Shown here one piece after another: positions 16,626 to 24,489 of a stretch of 54,039 nucleotides of DNA (position 1 is the first letter of the stretch; each line of letters starts with the position of its first letter). The position numbers and the translations under genes were made by a program. Source of the DNA: Lachnospiraceae bacterium (GTDB taxonomy: Bacteria > Bacillota > Clostridia > Lachnospirales > Lachnospiraceae); contig JAHAYJ010000121.1 in NCBI GenBank assembly GCA_018384375.1, positions 1 to 54,039 of the forward strand. The letters are read 5' to 3'. Under the pieces are notes generated by a model. It searched no databases. It was not told the DNA's origin and saw only the letters and a list, made by a program, of their open reading frames with translations.

Positions 16626-18764
16626 ATGAAAGCTACAGAAGATAAAGACAAAAGGAAAAAGGAATTCATGGATGAGCTGACCGGTATATATAATCGGGCA
16701 GGCTTCTATCACTTTACCCGTGAATTGCTTGATCAAAATCCGAACATGCAATTCTGTCTGGTGTATTGGAACATCAGAAGGTTTAAAGTGGTAAATAATC
16801 TCTTTGGCTGGGAGCGGGGAGACAAAATACTGATTCATCTTGCCGATTCCATGAAAGAGGAATTTGGGGGTGAGATTGCAACCTACGGGAGAATGGAGAG
16901 GGACAACTTTATCTGTTGTCTGCCCTTTGATGTCCTTTCTAAGGGAAAGTGGCTGCGCCTCGGCGAGGTCACCTATGCGATGGGAGACCTGGATTACCAT
17001 TTTTCCTGTTGCTATGGTCTGTATAAAATTGATGACCGGAAGATGTCCATCAGCGTGATGGGAGACAGAGCCCGTATTGCCATGGAGAGTGTCAAGGATA
17101 ACTATATGTGTTCCTATGCATGGTATAATGAAGAAATGTGGAATTCCCTTGTGGAGGAGCAGAGTCTCAGCAATGACTTCAAAACTGCAATTGCCGAAAA
17201 ACAGTTTAAGGTGTATTATCAGCCAATCTGCGAGGCAGTGGATGGACTGGTCTCCGGCGCGGAGGCGCTGGTACGGTGGCAGCATCCGGCCAGAGGATTG
17301 ATTTCTCCGGGCGTTTTTATCCCGCTCTTTGAGCAGAACGGGTACATTAGCATTCTTGACAGATATGTATGGAATGAAGTCTGTAAAATGTTGAAGGGCA
17401 GAATGGACGCCGGAAAGAAGGTGCTACCGGTTTCCATCAATGTTTCCAGAATTGAATTTTATAATCATCATTTGTGTGAAGATATTTATAATATTGTTAC
17501 GAAAAACGGGGTTCCCATAGATTTGATCAAGATTGAGATCACGGAGACTGCCTATGCGGATAATCCGGTTCAGGTTCAGGAGGCAGTAAACAAGTTTCAT
17601 GAGTACGGCTTCGTGGTTTTAATGGACGATTTTGGAAGTGGCTATTCGTCCCTTAATATTTTAAAGGATCTGCCAATAGATACGCTGAAAATTGATATGA
17701 AATTTTTAAATGGTTTTGAAACCAGCGAAAAGGCAACTATCATACTGGAAGCAGTTGTCCGCATGGCAAAGTGGATGAGTCTGCGGGTAGTGGCAGAAGG
17801 TGTGGAAGGAAGAAAGGAATGGGAATTTTTAAAGAGCGTGGAATGCGACCTGGTCCAGGGGTTTTATTTTTACAAGCCTATGCCGGAATCAGATTACATT
17901 GCTCTGTTGGACAAAACAGAGATTGAAGAAAGAAGTTTTTCAAAGGATGAATTTGAGGAACTGGAAAACTCAATTATGAATGCCTTTCACCGAGGAGATG
18001 GTGTGGATAATGTTTTGTTCTATAGTATGATCGGCGGAATGGGCGTCATGGAGATGACAGAGGACACACTGGAGATTCTGCAGGTTAATCGGGGGTATTA
18101 CGAGGTTTTATATGGGGTTGCCGAGGATTCGGACAGAAATATAAGAGTCCTGAATAAAAAGATCGTAGAGCCGGAAAAGAGTATCCTGATGGAACAGTGT
18201 AAGCTGGCAAGGGAGAAGGACTGTGTACAGCAGGTTCAGCTACATCATCTGCTGGACGAAAAAGGAAATTATAAATGGCTGAACGTGAAACTCCGTTTTT
18301 TGGGAAGCTGTGGAAAGCGATCCATGTACAGCTTTGTCATTGATGATATTGATGAAATGAAGAAGCTGGAGAAGGAGCGATATCTGTTTGATTACAGTGC
18401 TGCGCTTCTGAAGGTTTTTGATAAGGTTTACCGTCTTGACTATGAGACCGGTATGGCTGAGGTTTTACACACATCCGGAAGTGGTTATATGCAGGTGGGA
18501 GATAAATATGCATTTTTGAGTTTCTTCCATAAATATGAAGACAGTATCCGTTGGGTTGACTGCTCCAAGGAGGTTGTGGGAATTATAGAGAACAAGACAC
18601 TTCTTGATGCAGAACTTGAAAAAAGCGCCAACGGAAGCTACAGTATCAGCTATCAATGTACAATCGGAGAAATAGAGGAGAGAATCAATGTTCTGTTCTT
18701 CAAGGTGGAGCCCCGGGCAAATGAGGTAACCTATCTTTGCTGTATTAAGGCAAACGTGCTTTAG
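16626..18764 (+). CDS. cytoplasmic GGDEF-EAL protein with C-terminal PAS-like region, probable c-di-GMP phosphodiesterase
   Basis: 712 aa, no membrane segment. Residues about 10-170 are a GGDEF-type domain with the signature lost (G-R-M-E-R-D-N-F), so no cyclase activity is expected. Residues about 180-430 are an EAL domain with all key motifs: A-E-A-L-V-R-W, S-I-N-V-S, I-E-I-T-E-T, D-D-F-G-S-G, L-K-I-D, A-E-G-V-E. The C-terminal 270 residues look like one or two PAS-like sensory modules. The GGDEF-EAL module resembles that of the split gene at 3246 (shared S-V-M-x-D-R-A-R and E-A-L-V-R-W-Q-H-P), suggesting paralogues. Confidence 0.88.
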   Translation: MKATEDKDKRKKEFMDELTGIYNRAGFYHFTRELLDQNPNMQFCLVYWNIRRFKVVNNLFGWERGDKILIHLADSMKEEFGGEIATYGRMERDNFICCLPFDVLSKGKWLRLGEVTYAMGDLDYHFSCCYGLYKIDDRKMSISVMGDRARIAMESVKDNYMCSYAWYNEEMWNSLVEEQSLSNDFKTAIAEKQFKVYYQPICEAVDGLVSGAEALVRWQHPARGLISPGVFIPLFEQNGYISILDRYVWNEVCKMLKGRMDAGKKVLPVSINVSRIEFYNHHLCEDIYNIVTKNGVPIDLIKIEITETAYADNPVQVQEAVNKFHEYGFVVLMDDFGSGYSSLNILKDLPIDTLKIDMKFLNGFETSEKATIILEAVVRMAKWMSLRVVAEGVEGRKEWEFLKSVECDLVQGFYFYKPMPESDYIALLDKTEIEERSFSKDEFEELENSIMNAFHRGDGVDNVLFYSMIGGMGVMEMTEDTLEILQVNRGYYEVLYGVAEDSDRNIRVLNKKIVEPEKSILMEQCKLAREKDCVQQVQLHHLLDEKGNYKWLNVKLRFLGSCGKRSMYSFVIDDIDEMKKLEKERYLFDYSAALLKVFDKVYRLDYETGMAEVLHTSGSGYMQVGDKYAFLSFFHKYEDSIRWVDCSKEVVGIIENKTLLDAELEKSANGSYSISYQCTIGEIEERINVLFFKVEPRANEVTYLCCIKANVL

Positions 18765-18769
18765 AAGGA

Positions 18770-18798
18770 TTGCAGACAATTTTAAAAGCGTGTATAAT
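18770..18798 (+). promoter_or_regulatory. sigma-A promoter of aspS
   Basis: TTGCAG (18770-18775), 17-bp spacer, TATAAT (18793-18798). The 70-nt leader that follows contains the palindrome GTGCCTGCAGGCAC but no T-box sequence. Confidence 0.8.
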
Positions 18799-18870
18799 AT
18801 AAGCGTTTGCAGACATAAGACAGCGGTGCCTGCAGGCACAAATTGAAATAAAGCAGATAAAGGAGCAATT

Positions 18871-20625
18871 ATGGTACAGTCAAGAACACATACCTGCAAT
18901 CAACTCAGAATCGAGGATGTGGGCAAGAGGGTCACGATCGTAGGCTGGTATGACAATATGAGAAAGGTCAGCAAGAACCTTGGTTTCTTAATCTTGCGTG
19001 ATTTCTATGGAACAACTCAGGTAGTTGTGGAGACAGAAGAAATGATGGCAAAGCTTGACGGAGTCAACAATGAATCCACACTTTCCGTAACCGGTACGGT
19101 CAGAGAGCGTTCCAGCAAAAATGCCCAGCTTCCAACGGGTGAGATTGAGGTGGTTCCCGAAGAAATCATTGTGTTGGGAAAGTGTATTTATAACGAGCTT
19201 CCCTTTGAAATCAATCGTTCCAAGGAAGCCGACGAGGCAACAAGACTGAAATACAGATATCTGGATCTGAGAAATCCGGCGGTTAAGGAAAAGATCGTCC
19301 TTAGGAGCAAGATAGTTGCTGAGATCAGAAAGAGCATGATCGACCATGATTTTTTGGAGATCACGACGCCGATCCTGACCTGTTCGTCACCGGAGGGCGC
19401 AAGGGATTATCTGGTACCGGCCAGAAACCATCCGGGCAAATTTTACGCTCTGCCTCAGGCACCCCAGCAGTTTAAGCAGCTGCTTATGACCTCCGGCTTT
19501 GACAGGTATTTCCAAGTGGCTCCCTGCTTCCGGGATGAGGATGCAAGAGCAGACCGCTCCCCCGGTGAATTTTATCAGCTGGATATGGAGATGGCATTTG
19601 CTTCCCAGGAAGATGTGTTTGCAGTGATCGAGGATGTCCTGCCACCGATTTTTGCAAAATATGGTAAATACAAGACGGCATCGAAGGCACCTTTTGCAAG
19701 AATCTCATATAATGATGCGATGGAAAAGTACGGTTCGGACAAGCCGGATCTTCGAATTGATCTGCTGGTACAGGATGCCACAGAATGTATGGCCGATTGT
19801 GGCTTTGGACCTTTTGAGGGACAGACTGTTAAGGCAATTGTGGTTGATGAATTTACAGCAACCAGAAAAGTGATCGATAAAATCTGTGCTGATGTAGAAG
19901 TACAGAGCGGACAGAAGGCGTACTGGTTCAAACTGGATGAAAACGGTGAGCTGGTAGGCGGTATTTCCAAGTTCCTTCAGGATAGAAAAGAACAGGTGAT
20001 AGCAGCACTTGGTTTAAAGAATGGTGATTTTGTAGGACTGACTGCGGGAAAGAAGCTGGATGCTCAGAAGACTGCCGGCGTTCTTCGTAAATTTCTTGGA
20101 TTAGCAAGTGAGAAGCATATGAAGCAGGAGTGTTACGAGTTTTGCTGGATCGTAGACTTCCCCATGTATGAGATCGGTGAGGAATCCGGGGAACTGGAAT
20201 TCTGTCACAACCCGTTCTCCATGCCGCAGGGCGGGATGGATGCTCTGCTGAACAAGGATCCACTTGATATTTATGCATATCAGTATGATCTGGTATGTAA
20301 CGGCGTAGAGCTTTCCTCCGGGGCAGTGAGAAATCACGATCCTGAGATTATGGTGAAGGCATTCCAGATTGTTGGTCTTGATGAGGAGCATGTAAAGGCA
20401 AAATTCCCTGCCATGTACAATGCATTCTGCTACGGTGCTCCTCCGCATGCCGGAATTGCACCTGGTGTAGATAGAATGGTTATGCTGATTGCGGGTGAGG
20501 AGAGCATTAGAGAGATCATTCCTTTCCCGATGAATAAGACCGCACAGGATGTGATGATGGGAGCACCCTCCGAGGTCGATGAAAAGCAGCTTAAGGATGT
20601 GCATATTAAGATTGACCTGAAATAA
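18871..20625 (+). CDS. aspS: aspartyl-tRNA synthetase
   Basis: 584 aa, class II synthetase of the bacterial type. Order: N-terminal OB-fold anticodon-binding domain (about 1-105), catalytic core starting with R-Y-L-D-L-R, the motif 2 region F-R-D-E-D-A-R-A-D-R, the bacterial GAD insertion (about 290-410), and the motif 3 region G-I-A-P-G-V-D-R-M. Length is normal. It charges tRNA-Asp; whether it also charges tRNA-Asn cannot be told from this window. ATG 18871 has AAAGGAG upstream. It has its own promoter and a strong terminator, so it is monocistronic. Confidence 0.97.
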   Translation: MVQSRTHTCNQLRIEDVGKRVTIVGWYDNMRKVSKNLGFLILRDFYGTTQVVVETEEMMAKLDGVNNESTLSVTGTVRERSSKNAQLPTGEIEVVPEEIIVLGKCIYNELPFEINRSKEADEATRLKYRYLDLRNPAVKEKIVLRSKIVAEIRKSMIDHDFLEITTPILTCSSPEGARDYLVPARNHPGKFYALPQAPQQFKQLLMTSGFDRYFQVAPCFRDEDARADRSPGEFYQLDMEMAFASQEDVFAVIEDVLPPIFAKYGKYKTASKAPFARISYNDAMEKYGSDKPDLRIDLLVQDATECMADCGFGPFEGQTVKAIVVDEFTATRKVIDKICADVEVQSGQKAYWFKLDENGELVGGISKFLQDRKEQVIAALGLKNGDFVGLTAGKKLDAQKTAGVLRKFLGLASEKHMKQECYEFCWIVDFPMYEIGEESGELEFCHNPFSMPQGGMDALLNKDPLDIYAYQYDLVCNGVELSSGAVRNHDPEIMVKAFQIVGLDEEHVKAKFPAMYNAFCYGAPPHAGIAPGVDRMVMLIAGEESIREIIPFPMNKTAQDVMMGAPSEVDEKQLKDVHIKIDLK

Positions 20626-20635
20626 TTGTAAATTG

Positions 20636-20674
20636 CGGATAAGAAGCATTACTACTGCTTCTTATCCGTTTTTT
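20636..20674 (+). terminator. terminator of aspS
   Basis: Perfect 13-bp stem CGGATAAGAAGCA / TGCTTCTTATCCG, 7-nt loop, then TTTTTT. Classic intrinsic terminator 10 nt after the stop. Confidence 0.95.
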
Positions 20675-20707
20675 ATATGTTGTAATAGAATTTTTTTGAT
20701 AAAAGTA

Positions 20708-20738
20708 TTGACCTTGACGTAACGTCAAAGTGTATACT
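20708..20738 (+). promoter_or_regulatory. MerR-type promoter with 19-bp spacer and palindromic operator
   Basis: TTGACC (20708-20713) and TATACT (20733-20738) are separated by 19 bp, the long spacing diagnostic of MerR-activated promoters. The spacer holds the perfect palindrome TTGACGT-A-ACGTCAA. MerR-family dimers bind such a dyad and untwist the DNA to realign the hexamers. It sits 24 nt before the merR-type gene, indicating autoregulation, as for tipA. Confidence 0.9.
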
Positions 20739-20761
20739 TCATTTGTCAGGAGGAAATTACC

Positions 20762-21523
20762 ATGGTATATACAATCAGTGAACTGGCAAATCTGGCAGGA
20801 ATCAGCACCCGGACACTGCGATTCTATGACGAGAAGGGGCTTTTAAAGCCCACAGATACCAGTGAGGCAGGATATCGATTTTATGATGAAGAAGCTGTGC
20901 TTAAGCTGCAGCAGATCATGTTTTTCAGGGAACTGGACTTTGCACTTTCGGATATCGGACAGATATTAAGCCGTCCCGATTTTGACAGAAGAAAGGCTCT
21001 TGAGGAGCATCTGCAGGTTCTTCAAAAAAAGCGCGAGAGGATCGATGCCCTGATCCTGACAGTAATCAAGACAATTGAAGAATTACAGGGAGGAAAGAAA
21101 ATGTCTGATAAGGAAAGATTTGAAGCCTTTAAGAAGGATATGGTAAAGGAAAATGAGGAATGCTACGGGAAGGAGGTCCGGGCAAAATATGGAGATAAGG
21201 CTGTGGATGCGTCAAATGCTGCCGTAATGGGTATGCGCAGGGAACAATTTGATGAATGGAAGCAATTGGAGAATCAGATCAAGGAGCTTCTTGGCAAAGC
21301 TGTTCAGGAAGGAAAAAGCCCGGAGAGCGCTGAGGGAAAGGAGATTGCAAGGCTTCATCGTAAGTGGTGCTCTTTTACCTTGAAAACCATCAATGATGAG
21401 ATTCATGCAGGCCTGGCGCAGATGTATACTGCAGATGAGAGATTCATGGCCTACTATGATGAGAAGGTGACGGGGTGCGCAGCATTTTTGAGAGAAGCAA
21501 TATTAAAAAGTGTGAATGCATAG
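20762..21523 (+). CDS. MerR family regulator with TipAS effector domain
   Basis: 253 aa. Residues 1-70 are a MerR winged helix (Y-T-I-S-E-L-A-N-L-A-G-I-S-T-R-T-L-R-F-Y), about 75-110 a coiled-coil dimer helix, and 114-253 a TipAS-type all-helical domain, which in Streptomyces TipA binds thiopeptide antibiotics. Its own promoter has the 19-bp MerR spacing. Met114 (ATG 21101) has a strong internal ribosome site, so a stand-alone TipAS-like protein may also be made, as known for tipA. No efflux gene is adjacent, so self-induction with antibiotic sequestration is the likely mode. The ligand is unknown. Confidence 0.93.
   Translation: MVYTISELANLAGISTRTLRFYDEKGLLKPTDTSEAGYRFYDEEAVLKLQQIMFFRELDFALSDIGQILSRPDFDRRKALEEHLQVLQKKRERIDALILTVIKTIEELQGGKKMSDKERFEAFKKDMVKENEECYGKEVRAKYGDKAVDASNAAVMGMRREQFDEWKQLENQIKELLGKAVQEGKSPESAEGKEIARLHRKWCSFTLKTINDEIHAGLAQMYTADERFMAYYDEKVTGCAAFLREAILKSVNA
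21087..21103 (+). promoter_or_regulatory. internal ribosome binding site and start for a short TipAS-like isoform
   Basis: AGGGAGG (21087-21093), a 7-nt spacer and ATG 21101-21103, in frame with the MerR gene. The start coincides with the junction between the dimer helix and the TipAS domain and would give a 140-residue protein ending at 21523. Confidence 0.7.
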
Positions 21524-21541
21524 AAGAATCTGCAACGGAAA

Positions 21542-21582
21542 AGGGTCTGCCATTTGAAAGGAAATGGCAGACCCTAATCGTT
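21542..21582 (+). terminator. terminator of the MerR-TipAS gene
   Basis: Perfect 14-bp stem AGGGTCTGCCATTT / AAATGGCAGACCCT with a 6-nt loop, followed by AATCGTTTTC. It could act on both strands, as it also lies downstream of the tiny minus-strand ORF. Confidence 0.8.
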
Positions 21583-21602
21583 TTCATTCATATTGTCAGC
21601 TC

Positions 21603-21659
21603 CTACTTGTGTGCACATATCGTATAATACTCTTCCAAAAATTTTTTAAGCTTTAACAT
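21603..21659 (-). CDS. possible 18-residue peptide, divergent from lysR
   Basis: A minus-strand ORF of 18 codons (MLKLKKFLEEYYTICAHK) with a perfect AAGGAGG ribosome site 8 nt before its ATG. It is basic and amphipathic at the start, with one Cys. A minus-strand TATAAT (21741-21736) sits about 75 nt upstream, overlapping the region of the lysR promoter. I do not recognise a family. It could be a regulatory peptide, a leader, or chance; the strong ribosome site is the main evidence. Confidence 0.4.
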   Translation of the reverse strand: MLKLKKFLEEYYTICAHK

Positions 21660-21742
21660 AGTGTTGTCCTCCTTAATTTGTTTTTGTTCTATGAAGACGT
21701 CTTTCATTTGATGATTTTAATATAGCAGAAATTTTATTATAT

Positions 21743-21772
21743 TTGAAATACATATTATGAAGGTGTTATAAT
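21743..21772 (+). promoter_or_regulatory. promoter of lysR-type gene
   Basis: TTGAAA (21743-21748), 18-bp spacer, TATAAT (21767-21772), 28 nt before the LysR ATG. The AT-rich tract shared with the divergent small ORF is a natural place for LysR autoregulation, though no clear T-N11-A dyad was confirmed. Confidence 0.65.
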
Positions 21773-21800
21773 ACCTATAGAGTATTGCAAGGAGGCTTCT

Positions 21801-22682
21801 ATGGAACTAAGACATATCAGATATTTTTTGGCAGTAGCAGAAGAAATGAATTTTACAAAAGCAGCAGAAAAGCTCTGCATTGCACAACCGCCACTGAGCC
21901 GTCAGATACAGGATCTGGAGCGTGAGCTTGGAACCAGGCTCTTTACCAGATCTCCACATCATATGGAGCTGACGGAAGCCGGCGAGATATTCAGGCAGTA
22001 TGGGACAAGGATCCTGGAGCTGTCAGAAAGATCGGTGGAGGATATTAAGGAAATGGACAACGGCCTTCAGGGGACGATTTACTTTTCGAATGTGGAAGGC
22101 CATGCACCGGCACTTTTGGCAAAATGGATCGCAGAGTTTCAAAAGGAATATCCTAATGTGAAGTATAATTTATGGAATGGGAATACGGATGATATTATTA
22201 CCAGAATCAAGAAGGGATTATGTGATTTGGCCATCATCATGACACCCTTTGATTCAGAGGGAATCGATACCTGTTTTGTTTATGAGGAGCCCTGGGTAGC
22301 AATTATGCCGCTCGACCATCCGCTGGCTGCAGAAGAGTGCGAGTGCGTTGACCTTGAGAAACTGGCACCGTATGACCTGTTGATTCCATCCAGACATTCC
22401 AGGCTTCATGAGATTGAAGAGTGGTTTGCAGTATCCGGAACGAAACCCAAGGTTCGATGCTATATTGCCAATACACTGAGTGCCTATGAGCTTACCAGGC
22501 AGAAGATTGGAATTGCCATTTATCCGGCTTCTGCCAGTGATATCATTGCCAAAGACAGTCTGTGCATCAAAGCCATCAGGAATCCACAGGTAATGGCAAA
22601 ATATGTGCTGGCATGGAATCAGGAGAGACCGATGTCAAAAGCTGCGGAGAAGTTCTTGACATTTGTGAAGGAAAGCAGATAA
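21801..22682 (+). CDS. LysR family transcriptional regulator
   Basis: 293 aa, normal LTTR length. N-terminal helix-turn-helix (residues 1-60: L-R-H-I-R-Y-F-L-A-V-A-E-E ... K-A-A-E-K-L-C-I-A-Q-P-P-L-S-R-Q-I), then a linker helix and a periplasmic-binding-like effector domain (about 90-293). Start ATG has AAGGAGG upstream. The effector is unknown; the only divergent candidate target is the 18-residue ORF. The 3' end overlaps a convergent small gene by 48 nt. Confidence 0.94.
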   Translation: MELRHIRYFLAVAEEMNFTKAAEKLCIAQPPLSRQIQDLERELGTRLFTRSPHHMELTEAGEIFRQYGTRILELSERSVEDIKEMDNGLQGTIYFSNVEGHAPALLAKWIAEFQKEYPNVKYNLWNGNTDDIITRIKKGLCDLAIIMTPFDSEGIDTCFVYEEPWVAIMPLDHPLAAEECECVDLEKLAPYDLLIPSRHSRLHEIEEWFAVSGTKPKVRCYIANTLSAYELTRQKIGIAIYPASASDIIAKDSLCIKAIRNPQVMAKYVLAWNQERPMSKAAEKFLTFVKESR

Positions 22683-22892
22683 TGCAATTTTTATGTATGT
22701 AGGGCATAGCCCTACATTGATTTCAAACAAGTCTTTCTCATTACAGCTGATGGATATTGCTTTTTGCAGCTTTTCTCCTTCTGCATTCAAAATATGGGAA
22801 ATAGCGGTTTCTTCCAGTGCGACAGACTGGAGAAGAGCAGATGCTGCACAGCATTTGTCAACGTGTGAGCATTCAATACAAGGCATACTCAT
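22635..22892 (-). CDS. small Cys-rich protein of the 'SHILNAEGEKLQ' family
   Basis: 85 aa from ATG 22892, chosen because AAGGAGA lies 6 nt upstream. N-terminal cysteines C-I-E-C-S-H-V-D-K-C-C suggest metal binding. The central segment S-V-A-L-E-E-T-A-I-S-H-I-L-N-A-E-G-E-K-L-Q is shared by a widespread group of small Firmicutes proteins of unknown function (from memory; some are spore-surface associated). Its 3' end runs 48 nt into the convergent lysR gene, and a small hairpin TGTAGGGC-ATA-GCCCTACA lies within it. Function is not known. Confidence 0.65.
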   Translation of the reverse strand: MSMPCIECSHVDKCCAASALLQSVALEETAISHILNAEGEKLQKAISISCNEKDLFEINVGLCPTYIKIALSAFLHKCQELLRSF

Positions 22893-23487
22893 AGTAAATC
22901 TCCTTTTGATTTTTAATATGGTATGAGGATAGTAACGAAATGTTGATTTGAGTATGATAAGAACGAGGTGAAAATGTAGCACCAGCCGCCGCGTGTTCTC
23001 GGGATAATCATGTTTGAGACCGGACACCGGCGATGCGTTGCCGCACTCCTCCCGGAACTGATGCTATGGATATTATAGTGCCGGAGAATGTAAATTGCAA
23101 TGGTAAGGAGCGAGGAACTGCCATATATGCCCCGCAGCCTGGAATAGGCAGGGCTTAGAGAATGAAAAATGTCATATATGCCCCATGATGTGGAATGAAT
23201 GAAGAATGATATTTGTACCTGAAAAATTCCTACGACAAGTTAAGGAACCCCTTATTCTACATATTTATCTGGTAAAAACTTCATAATAATATGGTTTCGT
23301 TTTGCGTTTCACCTTCCAATTTAAAGCTTTGCAGTTTTTGCTATATAATAAATAAGGCATGCAGATATTTCAACTACACAAAAAGCGTATCATTACAATG
23401 TCTTTGATACAAACGAAAAAGAAAGCATTTTTCGGAATATTAAAATAGGGTAAAAAAGGTTAACCCCGATTAACCCCAAGGTAAAAG
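22893..23487 (+). other. gene-poor intergenic stretch with short repeats
   Basis: About 600 nt with no convincing ORF. Two copies of CATATATGCCCC (23122 and 23173), each followed within 20 nt by TGGAAT, lie 51 nt apart. GGTTAACC and two TTAACCCC units occur at 23458-23477. It flanks the 3' end of a tRNA gene, a common integration site, so it may hold remnants of a lost element. No riboswitch was recognised. Confidence 0.4.
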
Positions 23488-23518
23488 AAAAAACCCTTGA
23501 AAAATTCAAGGGTTTTTT
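23488..23518 (-). terminator. terminator of the tRNA-Thr transcript
   Basis: Symmetric hairpin AAAAAACCCTTGAA / TTCAAGGGTTTTTT directly after the 3' end of the minus-strand tRNA gene; the minus strand ends in a T run. It could work in both directions. Confidence 0.88.
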
Positions 23519-23519
23519 A

Positions 23520-23592
23520 AGCTGCTGACGGGAATCGGACCCGTGACCTCCGCACTACCAATGCGACGCTCTACCGACTGAGCCACAGCAGC
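23520..23592 (-). tRNA. tRNA-Thr (anticodon GGT)
   Basis: The minus strand gives a complete cloverleaf: acceptor GCTGCTG / CAGCAGC (7 bp), D arm with GCTCAGTCGGTAGAGC, anticodon stem TCGCA / TGCGG with loop TTGGTAG (anticodon GGT, decoding ACC/ACU), and T arm ACGGG-TCCGATT-CCCGT. Discriminator is U. CCA is not encoded. A promoter and a terminator flank it, so it is a single-gene transcript. Confidence 0.95.
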
Positions 23593-23624
23593 CTGTGATA
23601 TCTGTAATTCACATCACGAAGCAT

Positions 23625-23654
23625 ATTGTATCACAGATGATTTTGCTTTGTCAA
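23625..23654 (-). promoter_or_regulatory. sigma-A promoter of tRNA-Thr
   Basis: On the minus strand TTGACA (23654-23649), 18-bp spacer, TACAAT (23630-23625), with a TG three bases before the -10. The -10 lies 33 nt before the mature tRNA 5' end. Confidence 0.85.
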
Positions 23655-23724
23655 TGAAATAATATGGGAATTTTGCGTTACTTCTGCTATACTGGAAAAG
23701 TAGGAATTTTCAGGGGGAAACAGC

Positions 23725-24489
23725 ATGGAAAGGAAGCTTACGCTTTGCGGTGAATACATTCAGATCAGGCGAAAGAACGGCGCCCTTACCTATGGGGGAG
23801 ATCAGGGCTTTTATGCGGGTGGACAGGCAGGCTCTAAGGAGAAGCGAAAGGAAACATCAGGCTGTGGAATCATTGCGCTCAGTGATTTACTTCTTTACCT
23901 GGCAAATAGAGGACAGTGTTTTGCAACAGAATGGAATATGAGTTATGTAAACCGAATTCTGGAGCAGGATGAATATCAGAAATATTATGATAGTATATAT
24001 GAGTTCCTGGGTGGGATTCCCATGAAAGGCGGAGTCAGTGGGATTAAGCTGCAGATGGGCTTCAATCGGCTTGCACGCAGACAGGGCTGGCAGCTTCGAT
24101 CTAAGTGGGGACTCAGTGGCAGGAAGCTTTGGGGAAGGCTGGAGAAAATGCTGGAGCAAGATATTCCGGTGATTTTGTGTATTCCCATGACGCTTTTAAA
24201 GAAGGATAAAGGCAGAGGACTTCCTTTTTATAAAAAGGAGGAAGAAGGCTATCGGAAGGTATGCGAGGTCAGCGCCCATTATGTCATGGTAACGGGGATG
24301 CTCCGGGAGAAGGCAGGCGAGCGTACCTTCTTGGAAATATCCTCCTGGGGGAAAAAATATTATATTTGCAAGGAAGAATATGATGAACTGATACATACGG
24401 TATTTCTGGGAATACTATTAGGAAATATTTTGTACATCAAAAGCAGGAAAAATGATGAACAGAAAGGCCGAATAAATGAAGAAATATAA
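23725..24489 (+). CDS. C39/papain-like cysteine peptidase-fold protein, cytosolic
   Basis: 254 aa, no signal peptide. S-G-C-G-I-I-A-L at residue 47 is a C39/papain-like nucleophile helix, S-A-H-Y-V-M-V-T-G with His185 fits the catalytic His strand, and E-I-S-S-W-G near 206 takes the place of the usual D/N-P-W-G, so the third residue may be altered. It could be a peptidase or transglutaminase-like enzyme, or an inactive relative. It overlaps the MATE exporter gene by 14 nt, so the two are translationally coupled. The substrate is unknown. ATG 23725 follows AGGGGGAAACAGC. Confidence 0.65.
   Translation: MERKLTLCGEYIQIRRKNGALTYGGDQGFYAGGQAGSKEKRKETSGCGIIALSDLLLYLANRGQCFATEWNMSYVNRILEQDEYQKYYDSIYEFLGGIPMKGGVSGIKLQMGFNRLARRQGWQLRSKWGLSGRKLWGRLEKMLEQDIPVILCIPMTLLKKDKGRGLPFYKKEEEGYRKVCEVSAHYVMVTGMLREKAGERTFLEISSWGKKYYICKEEYDELIHTVFLGILLGNILYIKSRKNDEQKGRINEEI

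Noticed and set aside
18799-18870. T-box in the aspS leader
   Set aside because: No AGGTGG-type T-box sequence or terminator; only a small palindrome in 70 nt.
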